A stretch of 41,142 bases of DNA from Phocaeicola plebeius (GCF_003437535.1 NZ_QSQT01000029.1:1-41142), one strand, 5' to 3'. Shown: positions 1 to 8,818, counted from the stretch's first letter. Notes: generated by a model not told the origin, from the sequence alone. A program made the numbers and translations.

Positions 1-599
1 CGCTGTTTGACAACATTTTAATTGATATACATAAGTTTAAATCACTTCATTATATACTTCGTCATAAACTTTCTGAAAAGGAAGCTTTTCAAATAGAATC
101 TGTTCTTATAGATTTTCTTACATATCCCAAATTTAATACGGAACAAATACTAACCAATATTGTAAGTGGACATCATCAGTGGGATGAAGGTATTAAAACC
201 GTTGATGAGATTAATGCAATCTATGATTGTGAACGAATTAAGATAAATAACAATGAACATTTGTTGTTGGTAAGTTTGAATAGAAGTTTTGATGATGCAA
301 AAGCTCAAGGTGTTTATCAACGAATAAATATTTATGAGAAAACTCGTCAATATTGGGCAATAGCAAAATCTCGTGCAGCTGAAATAGATTATGTGTTAGG
401 GGTATATCATGGAATTGTACGGTCGGTAATTAAGGTTGATAGTTATGATTGGACTTTTTATGATGAAGAGAAAAAAGTCCGTTTTAGTAAAGAACGCTGT
501 TGTTTTCATGGTACTTTAATAGCAGATTCACCTTATTTGAATAAAGATGTAAGTGATTATCCTTTTGGAAGTGGAGGGGCAATTAGGTATATTCCATGA
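1..599 (+). CDS. LEM-3-like GIY-YIG nuclease family protein, 5' end outside window
   Basis: The reading frame is open from base 3 and runs 198 codons to TGA at 597-599, so the start lies upstream of the window. The visible part matches the C-terminal half of the COG3680/LEM-3-like GIY-YIG family. The segment ILRHKLSEKEAFQIES supplies the conserved Glu (IES) of the nuclease fold, and LTNIVSG supplies the conserved Asn. The second half (EKTRQYWAI, RAAEIDYVLGVYHGIVRSVI) is the extra domain typical of this family. The GIY and YIG strands themselves must lie outside the window. The substrate is unknown; a role in DNA cleavage or repair is inferred from the fold. The gene is strongly AT-rich compared with everything after 1.27 kb and is followed after 38 nt by a second GIY-YIG-like gene on the same strand. 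Confidence 0.75.
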   Translation, partial: LFDNILIDIHKFKSLHYILRHKLSEKEAFQIESVLIDFLTYPKFNTEQILTNIVSGHHQWDEGIKTVDEINAIYDCERIKINNNEHLLLVSLNRSFDDAKAQGVYQRINIYEKTRQYWAIAKSRAAEIDYVLGVYHGIVRSVIKVDSYDWTFYDEEKKVRFSKERCCFHGTLIADSPYLNKDVSDYPFGSGGAIRYIP

Positions 600-637
600 G
601 GATAATGATTAGTAATGATTGAATATCGTATAATTAT

Positions 638-1168
638 ATGGAAAAAGTTTTTATACTTAGATGGTATGGTCCATTTTTATTTGAGCAACTTAGAACGTGG
701 GAAATTTCTCAAAAAAATACTTTCAATCTATATTTGATAGGTGGCAAAAAGAAATATTCAAAGAAAAAAATTCATTATTATATTGGTAAAGCGGAAAGAT
801 ATTTGTTATCGGATAGATTAAAGGATAAGAATCATCATATAAATGATTTTTCAAGTATTAATGAAATATGGGTAGGAACGATTATTAATAAAAAGGCAAC
901 GCATAAAGATGTTTTACTTGTAGAGAAGATGTTAACATCATATTTTGTTGCTGAAGGAGAATTGTTGAATGTCATTAATAAAAAACTGCCAGAAGAAAGT
1001 TTATATTTGATAAATGAATGGATTCATTATAAACGTAACTCTGAATGTTTACGGCTTCCTAAAATTTCTATAGGTAATATGATGCCAGATGTTATAATTT
1101 ACAAGAAAGATAATTATTCAGATGAATATAAATTATTTGTTTCAAATAAGTTGAAAATAACAGATTGA
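638..1168 (+). CDS. GIY-YIG-like nuclease family protein (176 aa)
   Basis: A complete 176-residue ORF with an ATG start. It has a degenerate but readable GIY-YIG pattern. The first strand is NLYLIGG (about residues 30-36) and the second is HYYIGKAER (about 46-54). A conserved-looking Arg follows in SDRL, then the Glu of LLVEKMLTSYF and the Asn of LLNVIN, in the order expected for the nuclease core. The N-terminus (EKVFILRWYGPFLFEQL) seems specific to a group of uncharacterised proteins. No signal peptide or membrane segment is visible. Base composition is as AT-rich as the preceding GIY-YIG gene, which suggests both arrived together. Function is unknown; nuclease activity is an inference from the motif order. 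It could also be an inactive relative. Confidence 0.6.
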   Translation: MEKVFILRWYGPFLFEQLRTWEISQKNTFNLYLIGGKKKYSKKKIHYYIGKAERYLLSDRLKDKNHHINDFSSINEIWVGTIINKKATHKDVLLVEKMLTSYFVAEGELLNVINKKLPEESLYLINEWIHYKRNSECLRLPKISIGNMMPDVIIYKKDNYSDEYKLFVSNKLKITD

Positions 1169-1267
1169 TTATAAGTCATTTTTATAAAGAATAAGGACTT
1201 GATAAAAACATAATAGTATATATGTGATTGATAATGTTTGAAGTAGTCAAAGATAACTAAATATACC

Positions 1268-2803
1268 ATGAAAAAACAATTTATCTTCATTTTATGTGGC
1301 TTGTTTTTATGTGCAGGTACGATAGCTGCCACAGATTACAACGTGCTTCAGCAGGGAGCTGTCGGTGACGGAAAAACATTGAATACAAAGTCTTTGCAAT
1401 CGGCTATTGATGCACTTCATGCAAAAGGGGGCGGGCAATTGTACTTTCCTGCCGGACGTTATTTGACCGGCAGCCTGCAACTGAAATCGAATGTGACACT
1501 TTACCTGGAAAAGGAAGCGGTGCTGTTAGGAAGTACGAGTCCTTATGATTATCCGGGCTTCAGTACCGAAAAGGAACTGAAAGTCAACAATGACCACTTT
1601 GACCAGGCGCTGATTTATGCGGAAGGTGCAGAGAATATCGGCATTACGGGAGAAGGGTGTATAGACGGACAGGGTAGGGAACTGGCCCTGACGATTGACA
1701 GCCTGCATCATACGGGAGAACTGGTGGACAAGCACTATAATACGTATCGTAAACGGCCGAACACACGACCAAAGTTGCTTTTTATGCGTAATTGCCGGAA
1801 GGTGGAGCTTCGGAAGACTGATTTCCGGAGCGGTGCGGCATGGGGACTTTCTTTTTCTCTGTGTACCGACCTGACGATTGATAGTCTGCATGTGGAAAAC
1901 AGGGCGTACTGGAACAATGACGGGATTGACATCAGCGATTGTAAGGATGTGCGTATCTCCAACTGCTTTATCAACTCGGCAGACGATGGCATTTGCCTGA
2001 AGTCGCATAACCGGGGAGCATGGAATGACCGGGTATCCATCTCCAACTGCCACATCATCAGCAGTGCCAGTGCCATCAAGTTTGGTACGGAATCGTTGGG
2101 TGGATTCAAGAATGTGACCATCGATAATATTCGGGTTAAAGATACTTTCCGTTCAGCCATAGCCATTGAGTCGGTTGACGGGGCGGAGATTGAAAACGTG
2201 CAGGTGTCTAACGTACATGCGGTCAATACGGGAAATGCCATTTTTATCCGTCTGGGTCACCGTTCGGGTGAGCAACCGGGGTATTTGCGGAATGTAACGA
2301 TTAAGGATGTATATGTGGAGGTTCCTTTCGGTCGTCCGGACATCAACTATGACCTGCGCGGACCGGCGGTGACGTTTTTCCATAATCCGTTCCCAAGTTC
2401 TATCTCAGGCATTCCGGGGCATGATATTGAAAACGTGAAGCTGGAGAATATAGAGATTGTGTGTCCGGGACGTGCTACGCGCGGAATGGCTTATATGTCG
2501 GTGAGCCGCTTGAAAGACGTGCCGGAAAATGAAAAAGGATACCCGGAATTTACCATGTTCGAGGAACTGCCTTCATGGGGATTCTATGTGCGCCATGTGA
2601 AAGGGATTCAGATGCACAATATTAAGTTGCGGTTGCAGGAAGACGATTTCCGTCCGGCTTTTGTCTTCGACAGGGTAAGCGATGTACGTCTTTCGGGCAT
2701 CAGTTTACCGGAGAATAAAAAGGAGGGGCAGGTGGTGCTGCGGCAGACAAACTTGCAATCGGCCGATAATGCGGTGAAGGAGTATATCACGGAGGTGGAA
2801 TAA
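1268..2803 (+). CDS. exported glycoside hydrolase family 28 (polygalacturonase-like)
   Basis: The 511-residue product begins with a signal peptide (MKKQFIFILC..., cleavage near residue 21), so it is periplasmic or surface exposed. The mature start (DYNVLQQGAVGDGKTLNTKS) and the GGGQLYFPAGRYLTG motif are typical of right-handed beta-helix GH28 enzymes. The catalytic acids are visible: NNDGID (residues 216-221, Asp218) and SADDG (237-241, Asp239/Asp240). IKFGTES near residue 270 corresponds to the conserved substrate-binding Lys region. GH28 enzymes hydrolyse galacturonic acid linkages in pectin; the exact linkage cannot be read from sequence. No SusC/SusD pair or other CAZyme is adjacent, so it looks like a stand-alone gene. 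It ends just before a strong bidirectional terminator. Confidence 0.88.
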   Translation: MKKQFIFILCGLFLCAGTIAATDYNVLQQGAVGDGKTLNTKSLQSAIDALHAKGGGQLYFPAGRYLTGSLQLKSNVTLYLEKEAVLLGSTSPYDYPGFSTEKELKVNNDHFDQALIYAEGAENIGITGEGCIDGQGRELALTIDSLHHTGELVDKHYNTYRKRPNTRPKLLFMRNCRKVELRKTDFRSGAAWGLSFSLCTDLTIDSLHVENRAYWNNDGIDISDCKDVRISNCFINSADDGICLKSHNRGAWNDRVSISNCHIISSASAIKFGTESLGGFKNVTIDNIRVKDTFRSAIAIESVDGAEIENVQVSNVHAVNTGNAIFIRLGHRSGEQPGYLRNVTIKDVYVEVPFGRPDINYDLRGPAVTFFHNPFPSSISGIPGHDIENVKLENIEIVCPGRATRGMAYMSVSRLKDVPENEKGYPEFTMFEELPSWGFYVRHVKGIQMHNIKLRLQEDDFRPAFVFDRVSDVRLSGISLPENKKEGQVVLRQTNLQSADNAVKEYITEVE

Positions 2804-2832
2804 GGCTTTCGGGCTTTGGGCAGATAAAAGCA

Positions 2833-2878
2833 TGATGCCTTCCTGAGTCACGGAATGAATGGACTCGGGAAGGCATCA
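2833..2878. terminator. bidirectional intrinsic terminator
   Basis: A 17-bp stem (2833-2849 with 2862-2878, one G-T pair) with a 12-nt loop lies between the convergent GH28 and COG0523 genes. It is followed on the plus strand by TTATTTTTAT and on the minus strand by CTTTTAT, so it can serve both genes. Confidence 0.88.
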
Positions 2879-2899
2879 TTATTTTTATGGCCGTCGGAT

Positions 2900-4150
2900 T
2901 TATTCCAGACAGGCATCCAGGTCTTTGATGAGCTGTTCCTTGTCAAGGTGCTGGCCGATGAAGACAATCTTCTGCATGCGGTCGCCATAGTGTTCATCCC
3001 AGTCTCTCAGCAGACCGGGTTCGCGCTTCATCAGTTCCACGATTTCTTCTTCCGGCTGGGTGGCATACCAGAGTCCGGCTTCTGAAATCTGTTTCTGTCG
3101 TCCGGCCTGTTCGAACAGGAACGACATGTCGCGGTTGTGGGCAAAGTAGCATACTCCCTTGGCACGAATCACGTTGCGAGGCCATTTCGTTGCGACAAAG
3201 CGGTCGAACTTATGGATGTCGAAGGCAGGGCGGCGATAATACACGAAACTGCTGATGCCGTATTCCTCCGTTTCACCTTCTTCATGGTGGTGATGGTGGC
3301 AGCCTTCGTGTGAGTGTTCATGAGCGTGTGCATGATTGTGCTCTTCTTCGTGGTGATGCTCGTGTTCCTCATGGTGCTCATGTGCTTCGTGGTGAGGATG
3401 CGCTTCTTCTTCGGATACGGGGCGTTCTATTTCACGAATCCATCCGGCAGAAGTGGCCACCCGTGCATAGTCGAAACGGCGGGTACCCACAATCTTGTCA
3501 AGGTCTACCTTGGCATAGTCGCATTCAATGATTTCTGCACGGGGCTGGAGGGTACGGATGATGCTTTTGATGCGCTCCCGTTCTTCGGGAGTGACTTCCG
3601 ATACCTTGTTCAGTAGCACGGTGGTACAGAACTCAATCTGCTGGATGAGCAGGTTGGCAATATCTTCCTCTTCCAAGTCCTTTCGGGTAAGTTCGTTGCC
3701 ACCGTCGAATTCGCTTTGCAGGCGGAGGGCATCGACCACGGTCACGATGTTGTCAAGGCGGCAGGTTCCATACTTGGTGTAGGCACCGCCTAACTGGGGA
3801 ATGGAACAGATGGTCTGGGCAATCGGTTCCGGTTCGCAGACACCACTGGCTTCGATGACGATGTAGTCGAAGCGCTGCATTTTCATCAGCTCGAATATTT
3901 GCTCGATAAGGTCAGTACGGAGGGTACAGCAGATGCAGCCGTTCTGCAAAGCCACCAGACTCTCTTCTTTCTGGCCTACGATGCCGCCTTTCTGTATCAG
4001 TTCCGCATCGATGTTGATTTCGCCGATGTCGTTCACAATGACGGCAAACTTGATGCCTTCGCGGTTGCTCAGCAGGTAATTGAGCAGGGTTGTTTTTCCG
4101 CTTCCCAGGTATCCGGTAAGCAGAAGTATAGGTATTTCTTTTGTTTCCAT
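2900..4150 (-). CDS. CobW/COG0523 family GTP-dependent metallochaperone, His-rich
   Basis: The 416-residue product is a G3E-family P-loop GTPase. The Walker A motif GYLGSGKT is at about residues 13-20. CICC, the metal-binding CxCC motif, is at about 72-75. The G4 motif is the variant NKVSE. A long linker (about residues 246-291) is extremely rich in His and Glu and should bind several metal ions. The CobW C-terminal domain follows. COG0523 proteins hand metal, often zinc, to client enzymes; the His-rich loop favours zinc, nickel or cobalt, and the actual metal is inference. The frame opens with a TTG codon at 4156, but the ATG at 4150 fits the promoter at 4176-4183 and is chosen as start. It is transcribed divergently from ric. 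Confidence 0.88.
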   Translation of the reverse strand: METKEIPILLLTGYLGSGKTTLLNYLLSNREGIKFAVIVNDIGEINIDAELIQKGGIVGQKEESLVALQNGCICCTLRTDLIEQIFELMKMQRFDYIVIEASGVCEPEPIAQTICSIPQLGGAYTKYGTCRLDNIVTVVDALRLQSEFDGGNELTRKDLEEEDIANLLIQQIEFCTTVLLNKVSEVTPEERERIKSIIRTLQPRAEIIECDYAKVDLDKIVGTRRFDYARVATSAGWIREIERPVSEEEAHPHHEAHEHHEEHEHHHEEEHNHAHAHEHSHEGCHHHHHEEGETEEYGISSFVYYRRPAFDIHKFDRFVATKWPRNVIRAKGVCYFAHNRDMSFLFEQAGRQKQISEAGLWYATQPEEEIVELMKREPGLLRDWDEHYGDRMQKIVFIGQHLDKEQLIKDLDACLE

Positions 4151-4175
4151 GTGCAAATGTTTTTTTACGTGCCTG

Positions 4176-4183
4176 CAAAGTTA
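4176..4183 (-). promoter_or_regulatory. -7 box of the COG0523 gene
   Basis: On the minus strand this reads TAACTTTG, matching the Bacteroidetes -7 consensus TAnnTTTG. It lies 25 nt upstream of the ATG at 4150. No convincing -33 TTTG box is present at 19-21 nt spacing. No obvious Zur-type operator was recognised. Confidence 0.5.
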
Positions 4184-4250
4184 GTGTTTTTCTGCAAACG
4201 GTGTGCGCTTCTTTTTCGCAGAAGCAGGTTTAACTTTCATTATAAGTTGG

Positions 4251-4266
4251 TGTCACGTATGTGACA
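4251..4266 (+). promoter_or_regulatory. Crp/Fnr-type operator dyad upstream of ric
   Basis: A perfect inverted repeat TGTCAC-GTAT-GTGACA. Its centre is 41 nt upstream of the start site predicted from the -7 box at 4288-4295. That is where class II Crp/Fnr activators bind. The missing -33 TTTG box at this promoter fits an activator-dependent promoter. The regulator is not in the window. Confidence 0.65.
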
Positions 4267-4287
4267 AAGTTTCTCTGCCCGAGGGCC

Positions 4288-4295
4288 TATCTTTG
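4288..4295 (+). promoter_or_regulatory. -7 box of ric
   Basis: TATCTTTG matches TAnnTTTG and sits 28 nt before the ric ATG at 4324. It implies a leader of about 25 nt starting near 4299. Confidence 0.65.
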
Positions 4296-4323
4296 CACCT
4301 GTAATCAATAAAACGAATTAAAT

Positions 4324-5052
4324 ATGAAGACAATAGACTGGAAGTATACGAGTGTGGGACAAATTGTGGCCGATGATTTTGCAGCGGCAAGTGTGTTCAA
4401 GAAATATGGCATTGATTTCTGCTGTCATGGCGAAGTGATGCTGGAAAAGGCCTGTGCCGATTTGGGGCTGGCTGTAGAAGAAGTGGAACAGGCTTTGCTC
4501 CGTCAGGGTGAAGCTGGTAACGGACGGATTTCGTTTGCTTCGTGGCCGCTGGACCTGCTGATGGATTACATTCTGAAGATACATCATCGGGGAATTCGTG
4601 CCCGTGGACCGGAACTGTTGGCGTTGCTGGAGAAGGTGGAACGAGTACATGGGGAAGCGCATCCGGAACTGCATGAGTTGAAAGCCTTGATTGGTGAATC
4701 ATTGGAGGACTTGGAAATGCATCTTCAGAAGGAAGAGAACGTGTTGTTCCCATATCTCTATGAATTGTACGCAGCAAAGGAACAGGGACAGCGTATGGCC
4801 CCGATGCATTGCGGTACGATAGCGAATCCTATCCGGGTGATGAAGATGGAACACGAGGGAGAAGGAAACCGCTACCTGCATATCATTCAGTTGACGAATC
4901 ACTTCTCCGTACCTCAGGACGGCTGTGCCAGCTACCGTCTGCTGATGCAGGAACTGGAAGCGTTTGTGGATGCGTTGTTTGAGCATATCCACCTGGAAAA
5001 CAATCTGCTTTTCCCCCGCTTTGAGGACATTGAACGGGAAATCGTATGTTGA
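4324..5052 (+). CDS. ric: iron-sulfur cluster repair di-iron protein Ric/ScdA
   Basis: The 242-residue protein has the full Ric/ScdA/YtfE architecture. The N-terminal ScdA_N (DUF542) domain contains VGQIVADDF and the double-Cys motif DFCCHG at residues 31-36. The hemerythrin-like HHE domain follows, with His residues in KIHHRG, EMHLQKEEN, KMEHEG, LTNHF and HIHLENN supplying a di-iron site. The E-rich helix sequences match the family. Ric proteins restore Fe-S clusters damaged by nitric oxide or oxidative stress, acting in the cytoplasm. The upstream Crp/Fnr-type dyad suggests induction by nitrosative stress or redox state. The gene stands alone and ends at a terminator shared with hydF. Convergence with a hydrogenase cluster that needs many Fe-S clusters is notable but may be chance. 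Confidence 0.93.
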   Translation: MKTIDWKYTSVGQIVADDFAAASVFKKYGIDFCCHGEVMLEKACADLGLAVEEVEQALLRQGEAGNGRISFASWPLDLLMDYILKIHHRGIRARGPELLALLEKVERVHGEAHPELHELKALIGESLEDLEMHLQKEENVLFPYLYELYAAKEQGQRMAPMHCGTIANPIRVMKMEHEGEGNRYLHIIQLTNHFSVPQDGCASYRLLMQELEAFVDALFEHIHLENNLLFPRFEDIEREIVC

Positions 5053-5081
5053 TAGTTTGATATTAGAAAGAAGGAATAAGG

Positions 5082-5113
5082 ATGTGGCGCATGCAGGAAA
5101 GTATGCGCCACAT
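5082..5113. terminator. bidirectional intrinsic terminator between ric and hydF
   Basis: A perfect 11-bp stem (ATGTGGCGCAT at 5082-5092 with its complement at 5103-5113) and a 10-nt loop lie between convergent genes. T-rich sequence follows on the plus strand (TTTCAT) and U-rich sequence is weaker on the minus side. Confidence 0.8.
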
Positions 5114-5121
5114 TTCATAAA

Positions 5122-6306
5122 TCAGTAATCAATTTTATCCAAAATCCCTGCTAAGTAAGCAATAGTCACTCCGTAGTTGGTCATGGGAACCTGCTGGGTG
5201 CGGGCCTGGCCGATGCGGTTCAGCACATACTTGCGGTTGAACATGCAGGCTCCGCAATGGATAATCAGGTCGTACGAGGCCAGGTCTTCCGGAAAGTCCG
5301 TGCCTGATACGATGTCGATTTGCAGGCCTTCACCGATGCGCTTGCGGAGCATGTTCGGGATTTTCACTCGCCCGATGTCTTCTGCCAGCGGAGCATGCGT
5401 ACATGCTTCAGCAATCAGCACCCGTGACTCCGGTGTGAGCTGGGCAATGGCATTGGCTCCTTTCATGTAGTAGTCGATGTCGCCTTTGTACTGGGCAAAG
5501 AGGACGGAGAAGGAGGTAAGCCGGCTTTCGGCCGGTTTCTTGTCATATACCGTGCGGAACACTTGTGAGTCGGTAATAATCAGCTTCGGCGGACGGGCCA
5601 AAGCGGCCAGCATGGCATCGATTTTGTCAGTGGTACAGCTCATCACCAGGCATTTGCGGTCCAGCAGTTCGCGGATGGTTTGTACCTGCGGCAGGATGAG
5701 GCGGCCTTTAGGGGCTTGGATGTCCTGTGGCATGACCAGCATGACGGTATCGTTTTCTTCTACCAGCCGACCTACAATGCCTTGTGCCATGGTTTCATCT
5801 GGCAGCTTGTTCCGCAGGCTGCGCAGAATGTCGTCCAGACCTTTTCCGGTGAGGGTGCTCACCAACAGAGGAACCTGTCCGCATTGCTGTTCGATGCGGC
5901 GCATGGTCTGTTCGGCATCGGACAATAAGTCACATTTGTTCAGTATCCAGATAACAGGCACATTCTTTTCCTTCAACAAGCGCTGCCAGTGCAACTCTTC
6001 GTCCAGGCGTTCGTCGGTACAGACCATCAGGGCGATGTCGGTTTTCTCCAGTGCACGTTGTGTCTGTCGGATGCGGAGTTCGCCCAGCTCGCCTTCGTCG
6101 TCGAAACCAGCTGTGTCGATGAACACGCAGGGACCGAGACCATGGATTTCCATGGCCTTAAAGACCGGGTCGGTGGTCGTGCCGGGAATATCCGACACAA
6201 GGGCTGTATCCTGATGCGTCAGGGCATTGATCAGTGATGATTTTCCGGCATTTCTTTTGCCAAACAGACCGATGTGCAGCCGGTTGGCACGGGGAGTATC
6301 GTTCAT
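5122..6306 (-). CDS. hydF: [FeFe] hydrogenase H-cluster maturation GTPase HydF
   Basis: The 394-residue product starts with an Era-like GTPase domain: G1 GKRNAGKS at residues 16-23, SDIPGTTTDPV, the G3 DTAG, and the G4 NKCD. A dimerisation domain follows, then the Fe-S binding C-terminal domain. The cluster ligand pattern CTH (near residue 302) and HCGAC (near residue 352) is intact. HydF is the scaffold on which HydE and HydG build the 2Fe subcluster before delivery to HydA. It is the last gene of the hydA-hydE-hydG-hydF cluster, starting 28 nt after hydG, and ends at the terminator shared with ric. Confidence 0.95.
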   Translation of the reverse strand: MNDTPRANRLHIGLFGKRNAGKSSLINALTHQDTALVSDIPGTTTDPVFKAMEIHGLGPCVFIDTAGFDDEGELGELRIRQTQRALEKTDIALMVCTDERLDEELHWQRLLKEKNVPVIWILNKCDLLSDAEQTMRRIEQQCGQVPLLVSTLTGKGLDDILRSLRNKLPDETMAQGIVGRLVEENDTVMLVMPQDIQAPKGRLILPQVQTIRELLDRKCLVMSCTTDKIDAMLAALARPPKLIITDSQVFRTVYDKKPAESRLTSFSVLFAQYKGDIDYYMKGANAIAQLTPESRVLIAEACTHAPLAEDIGRVKIPNMLRKRIGEGLQIDIVSGTDFPEDLASYDLIIHCGACMFNRKYVLNRIGQARTQQVPMTNYGVTIAYLAGILDKIDY

Positions 6307-6334
6307 ATGTTTAATCAGGCTTTAAGTTCACACA

Positions 6335-7753
6335 TTAGAAACGGAAGTCGCGTTTTCCTTCGGCAATCCGTTCCAGATTTTCCAAAGCTCTTTTGCGGAT
6401 GGCGGGATTCGGAATCTCTTCCATCTGCTTGCGGATCATGTCTTCAGCCAGTCGGCGTGTTTCGGGCGAAGCGTAGTCGCAGAGGTATTCCTGAAGCGTC
6501 ATCAAGGCATTGGGGGCACAGCAGTTGGCTATCTGGCCCGTCTTGACCAGCGACATGAAACGGTCGCCCGTACGTCCTTCACGGTAGCAGGCCGTACAGA
6601 AACTGGGAATATAGCCCAGTTTCAGCAGCCAGGCCACGATTTCATCCAGGCTGCGGTGGTCACTCACATCAAACTGAGCAGAATTTTCTTCCGGCAGTTC
6701 TTCGGTAGCATAGCCTCCCACGCTGGTGCGGGAACCACCGCTGATTTGTGACACACCGAGTGCAAGTACCTTCTCGCGTGAACGCTGCGATTCACGTGTA
6801 GAAATAATCATACCCGTATAAGGCACACTGATACGGATGACAGCTACAATCTTCTGGAATATCTCGTCGGAGATGGCGTTCTCGAAGGTCGAGGCGTCAA
6901 TGTCGTCGGCCGAGCAGATACGGGGCACGCTGATGGTGTGCGGGCCTACACCGTACGTCGCTTCCAGATGTTCGGCATGCATCAGCAGTCCCACGAAGTC
7001 GTAGCGGTAGGTGTTCAGGCCGAACAATACACCGATACCTACATCATCGATTCCTCCCTGCATGGCGCGGTCCATGGCCTCCGTATGGTAGGCATAGTTG
7101 CTCTTCGGACCTCTGGGGTGAAGCTTTTCGTAATTCTCCTTGTGGTACGTTTCCTGGAACAGAATGTAGGTACCGATACCGGCCTCGTGCAGGCGACGGT
7201 AATTCTCTACCGTGGTCGCAGCAATATTTACGTTTACCCGACGGATGGCTCCGTTCTTGTGCTTGATACTATAGATAGTCTTTATCGACTCCAGAATGTA
7301 TTCGATAGGGTTGTGAATCGGATCTTCTCCTGCTTCCAGTGCCAGACGCTTGTGCCCCATGTCCTGCAGGGCGATGACCTCACGACGGATGTCTTCCTGT
7401 GTCAGTTTCTTGCGGGCAATGGTCTTGTTCTTTACGTGGTAAGGACAGTAAGTACAACTGTTTACGCAATAGTTTGACAAGTAGAGTGGGGCAAACATTA
7501 CGATGCGGTTGCCATAGAATTTCTGCTTGATTTCACGAGCCAGGCGGTAGATTTCCTCCACCAGTTCCGGATCGTTGCATTCCAATAGTACAGCAGCCTC
7601 GCGGTGAGAAAGTCCCTTGCACAGGCGAGCCTTTTCAATGATGGAACGTATCAGTTCCTTGTCCTGGCTTTTACTTTGGGCATATTCCAGGGTATCGAGA
7701 ATTTCTTCGTGGCAGATAAATTCTTCTGCCTTTTGAGAATCAATCTTGTACAT
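6335..7753 (-). CDS. hydG: [FeFe] hydrogenase maturation radical SAM tyrosine lyase HydG
   Basis: The 472-residue protein is a radical SAM enzyme that cleaves tyrosine to give the CO and CN ligands of the H-cluster. The radical SAM cluster motif CX3CX2C is present at C96, C100 and C103 (CVNSCTYC). The C-terminal auxiliary cluster motif CX2CX22C is present in CTACYREGRTGDRF...NCC near residues 381-407. That motif distinguishes HydG from the related thiamine enzyme ThiH. Length is normal for the family. The gene starts 14 nt after the hydE stop and is clearly in the same operon. Confidence 0.96.
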   Translation of the reverse strand: MYKIDSQKAEEFICHEEILDTLEYAQSKSQDKELIRSIIEKARLCKGLSHREAAVLLECNDPELVEEIYRLAREIKQKFYGNRIVMFAPLYLSNYCVNSCTYCPYHVKNKTIARKKLTQEDIRREVIALQDMGHKRLALEAGEDPIHNPIEYILESIKTIYSIKHKNGAIRRVNVNIAATTVENYRRLHEAGIGTYILFQETYHKENYEKLHPRGPKSNYAYHTEAMDRAMQGGIDDVGIGVLFGLNTYRYDFVGLLMHAEHLEATYGVGPHTISVPRICSADDIDASTFENAISDEIFQKIVAVIRISVPYTGMIISTRESQRSREKVLALGVSQISGGSRTSVGGYATEELPEENSAQFDVSDHRSLDEIVAWLLKLGYIPSFCTACYREGRTGDRFMSLVKTGQIANCCAPNALMTLQEYLCDYASPETRRLAEDMIRKQMEEIPNPAIRKRALENLERIAEGKRDFRF

Positions 7754-7767
7754 AGCTGTAATGTAAT

Positions 7768-8814
7768 TTATAGTGTTTTGCCGGGATAATCTCCTCGGCT
7801 TTTATCTATTTCGTAACCAATGGCAGCCAGCCGTTGTGCCAGCAGACGCAGTCCTTCGGCAGCTTCTGAGCCCATCGAGGCTTTATTGTCATACAAGGCA
7901 TAATTCTTTCGCTGTTCTACCGGAGAGAGGTTGGGCATCACTACATTGGCACCTGCCAGTATACCTTTCTCGCGCCCGTCGGGTGTAAGGCTTGCCAGGG
8001 CGGTGGTAGAAGGAATCAATGCCTGCGGATGCATCAGCCGGAAGATGGAAAGTAGCGTGAGTGTCTGCGTGAGACTGCCGGGTGGGCAGGAAGCGAAAGG
8101 AGTGTCATGATGAGGCAGGAAAGGACCGATACCAATCATCTGGGGACGGAACTGTTCTATGAAAAGAATGTCCTCTACCAGGTGGTCGACGGTTTGTCCC
8201 GGACTTCCCACCATGATGCCAGTTCCCGTCTGGAATCCGATGCGTTTCAAATCGTTCAGACAACGCAAACGGTTGGACAGCGACATGTCTTCAGGGTGCA
8301 AGCGGCGGTAATGTGCTTCGTTGTGCGTTTCGTGGCGCAACAGATAGCGATTGGCACCTGCCTGAAAAAAACGTTTGTAGGAAAGTGTGGGGCGTTCACC
8401 GAGTGAAAGGGTGATGGCCACATCGGGGAATTCGGTTCGTATGGCAGTAACCACTTCCGTTACCCTGTCATCGTTCATGTAGTTATCTTCTCCTCCTTGC
8501 AGGACGAAGGTACGGAATCCCAACTCATATCCATGCCGGCAGCAGGCCAGAATAGTTTCTGCATCCAGTCGGTATCGCTTCAGGTGGCGGTTACTTTTTC
8601 GGATACCGCAGTAGAAACAGTCATTGTGACAACAGTTCCCTATTTCAATAAGTCCACGGATATAGATTCTGTTTCCGAAATGGCTTTGTGCTACGGCACG
8701 TGCCTTTTGCATGAGAAAGTCGAGGTCTTCCCCCCGGCACTCCAGCAGAAGGGTACGCAATTCACCGGGAGCCAGTGTCTGCTCCCGGTAAAGGCGTTCA
8801 ATAAGTTCCCTCAT
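7768..8814 (-). CDS. hydE: [FeFe] hydrogenase maturation radical SAM enzyme HydE
   Basis: The 348-residue product has the radical SAM motif CX3CX2C at C62, C66 and C69 (CHNDCFYC) at the end of the usual IEIGNCC segment. The GGEDN and GTGIMVGSPGQT motifs of the SAM-binding barrel follow. HydE makes an Fe-containing precursor used in assembling the H-cluster dithiolate unit. The stop of hydA and the hydE ATG are only 4 nt apart, so translation is probably coupled. A BioB-like relative is the only other candidate; neighbours and length favour HydE. Confidence 0.94.
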   Translation of the reverse strand: MRELIERLYREQTLAPGELRTLLLECRGEDLDFLMQKARAVAQSHFGNRIYIRGLIEIGNCCHNDCFYCGIRKSNRHLKRYRLDAETILACCRHGYELGFRTFVLQGGEDNYMNDDRVTEVVTAIRTEFPDVAITLSLGERPTLSYKRFFQAGANRYLLRHETHNEAHYRRLHPEDMSLSNRLRCLNDLKRIGFQTGTGIMVGSPGQTVDHLVEDILFIEQFRPQMIGIGPFLPHHDTPFASCPPGSLTQTLTLLSIFRLMHPQALIPSTTALASLTPDGREKGILAGANVVMPNLSPVEQRKNYALYDNKASMGSEAAEGLRLLAQRLAAIGYEIDKSRGDYPGKTL

Positions 8815-8818
8815 GGGT

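Noticed and set aside
1169..1267. A promoter for the GH28 gene at TAATGTTTG near 1230.
   Set aside because: The spacing between TA and TTTG is one base too long and no -33 box is visible, so it is not reported as a feature.
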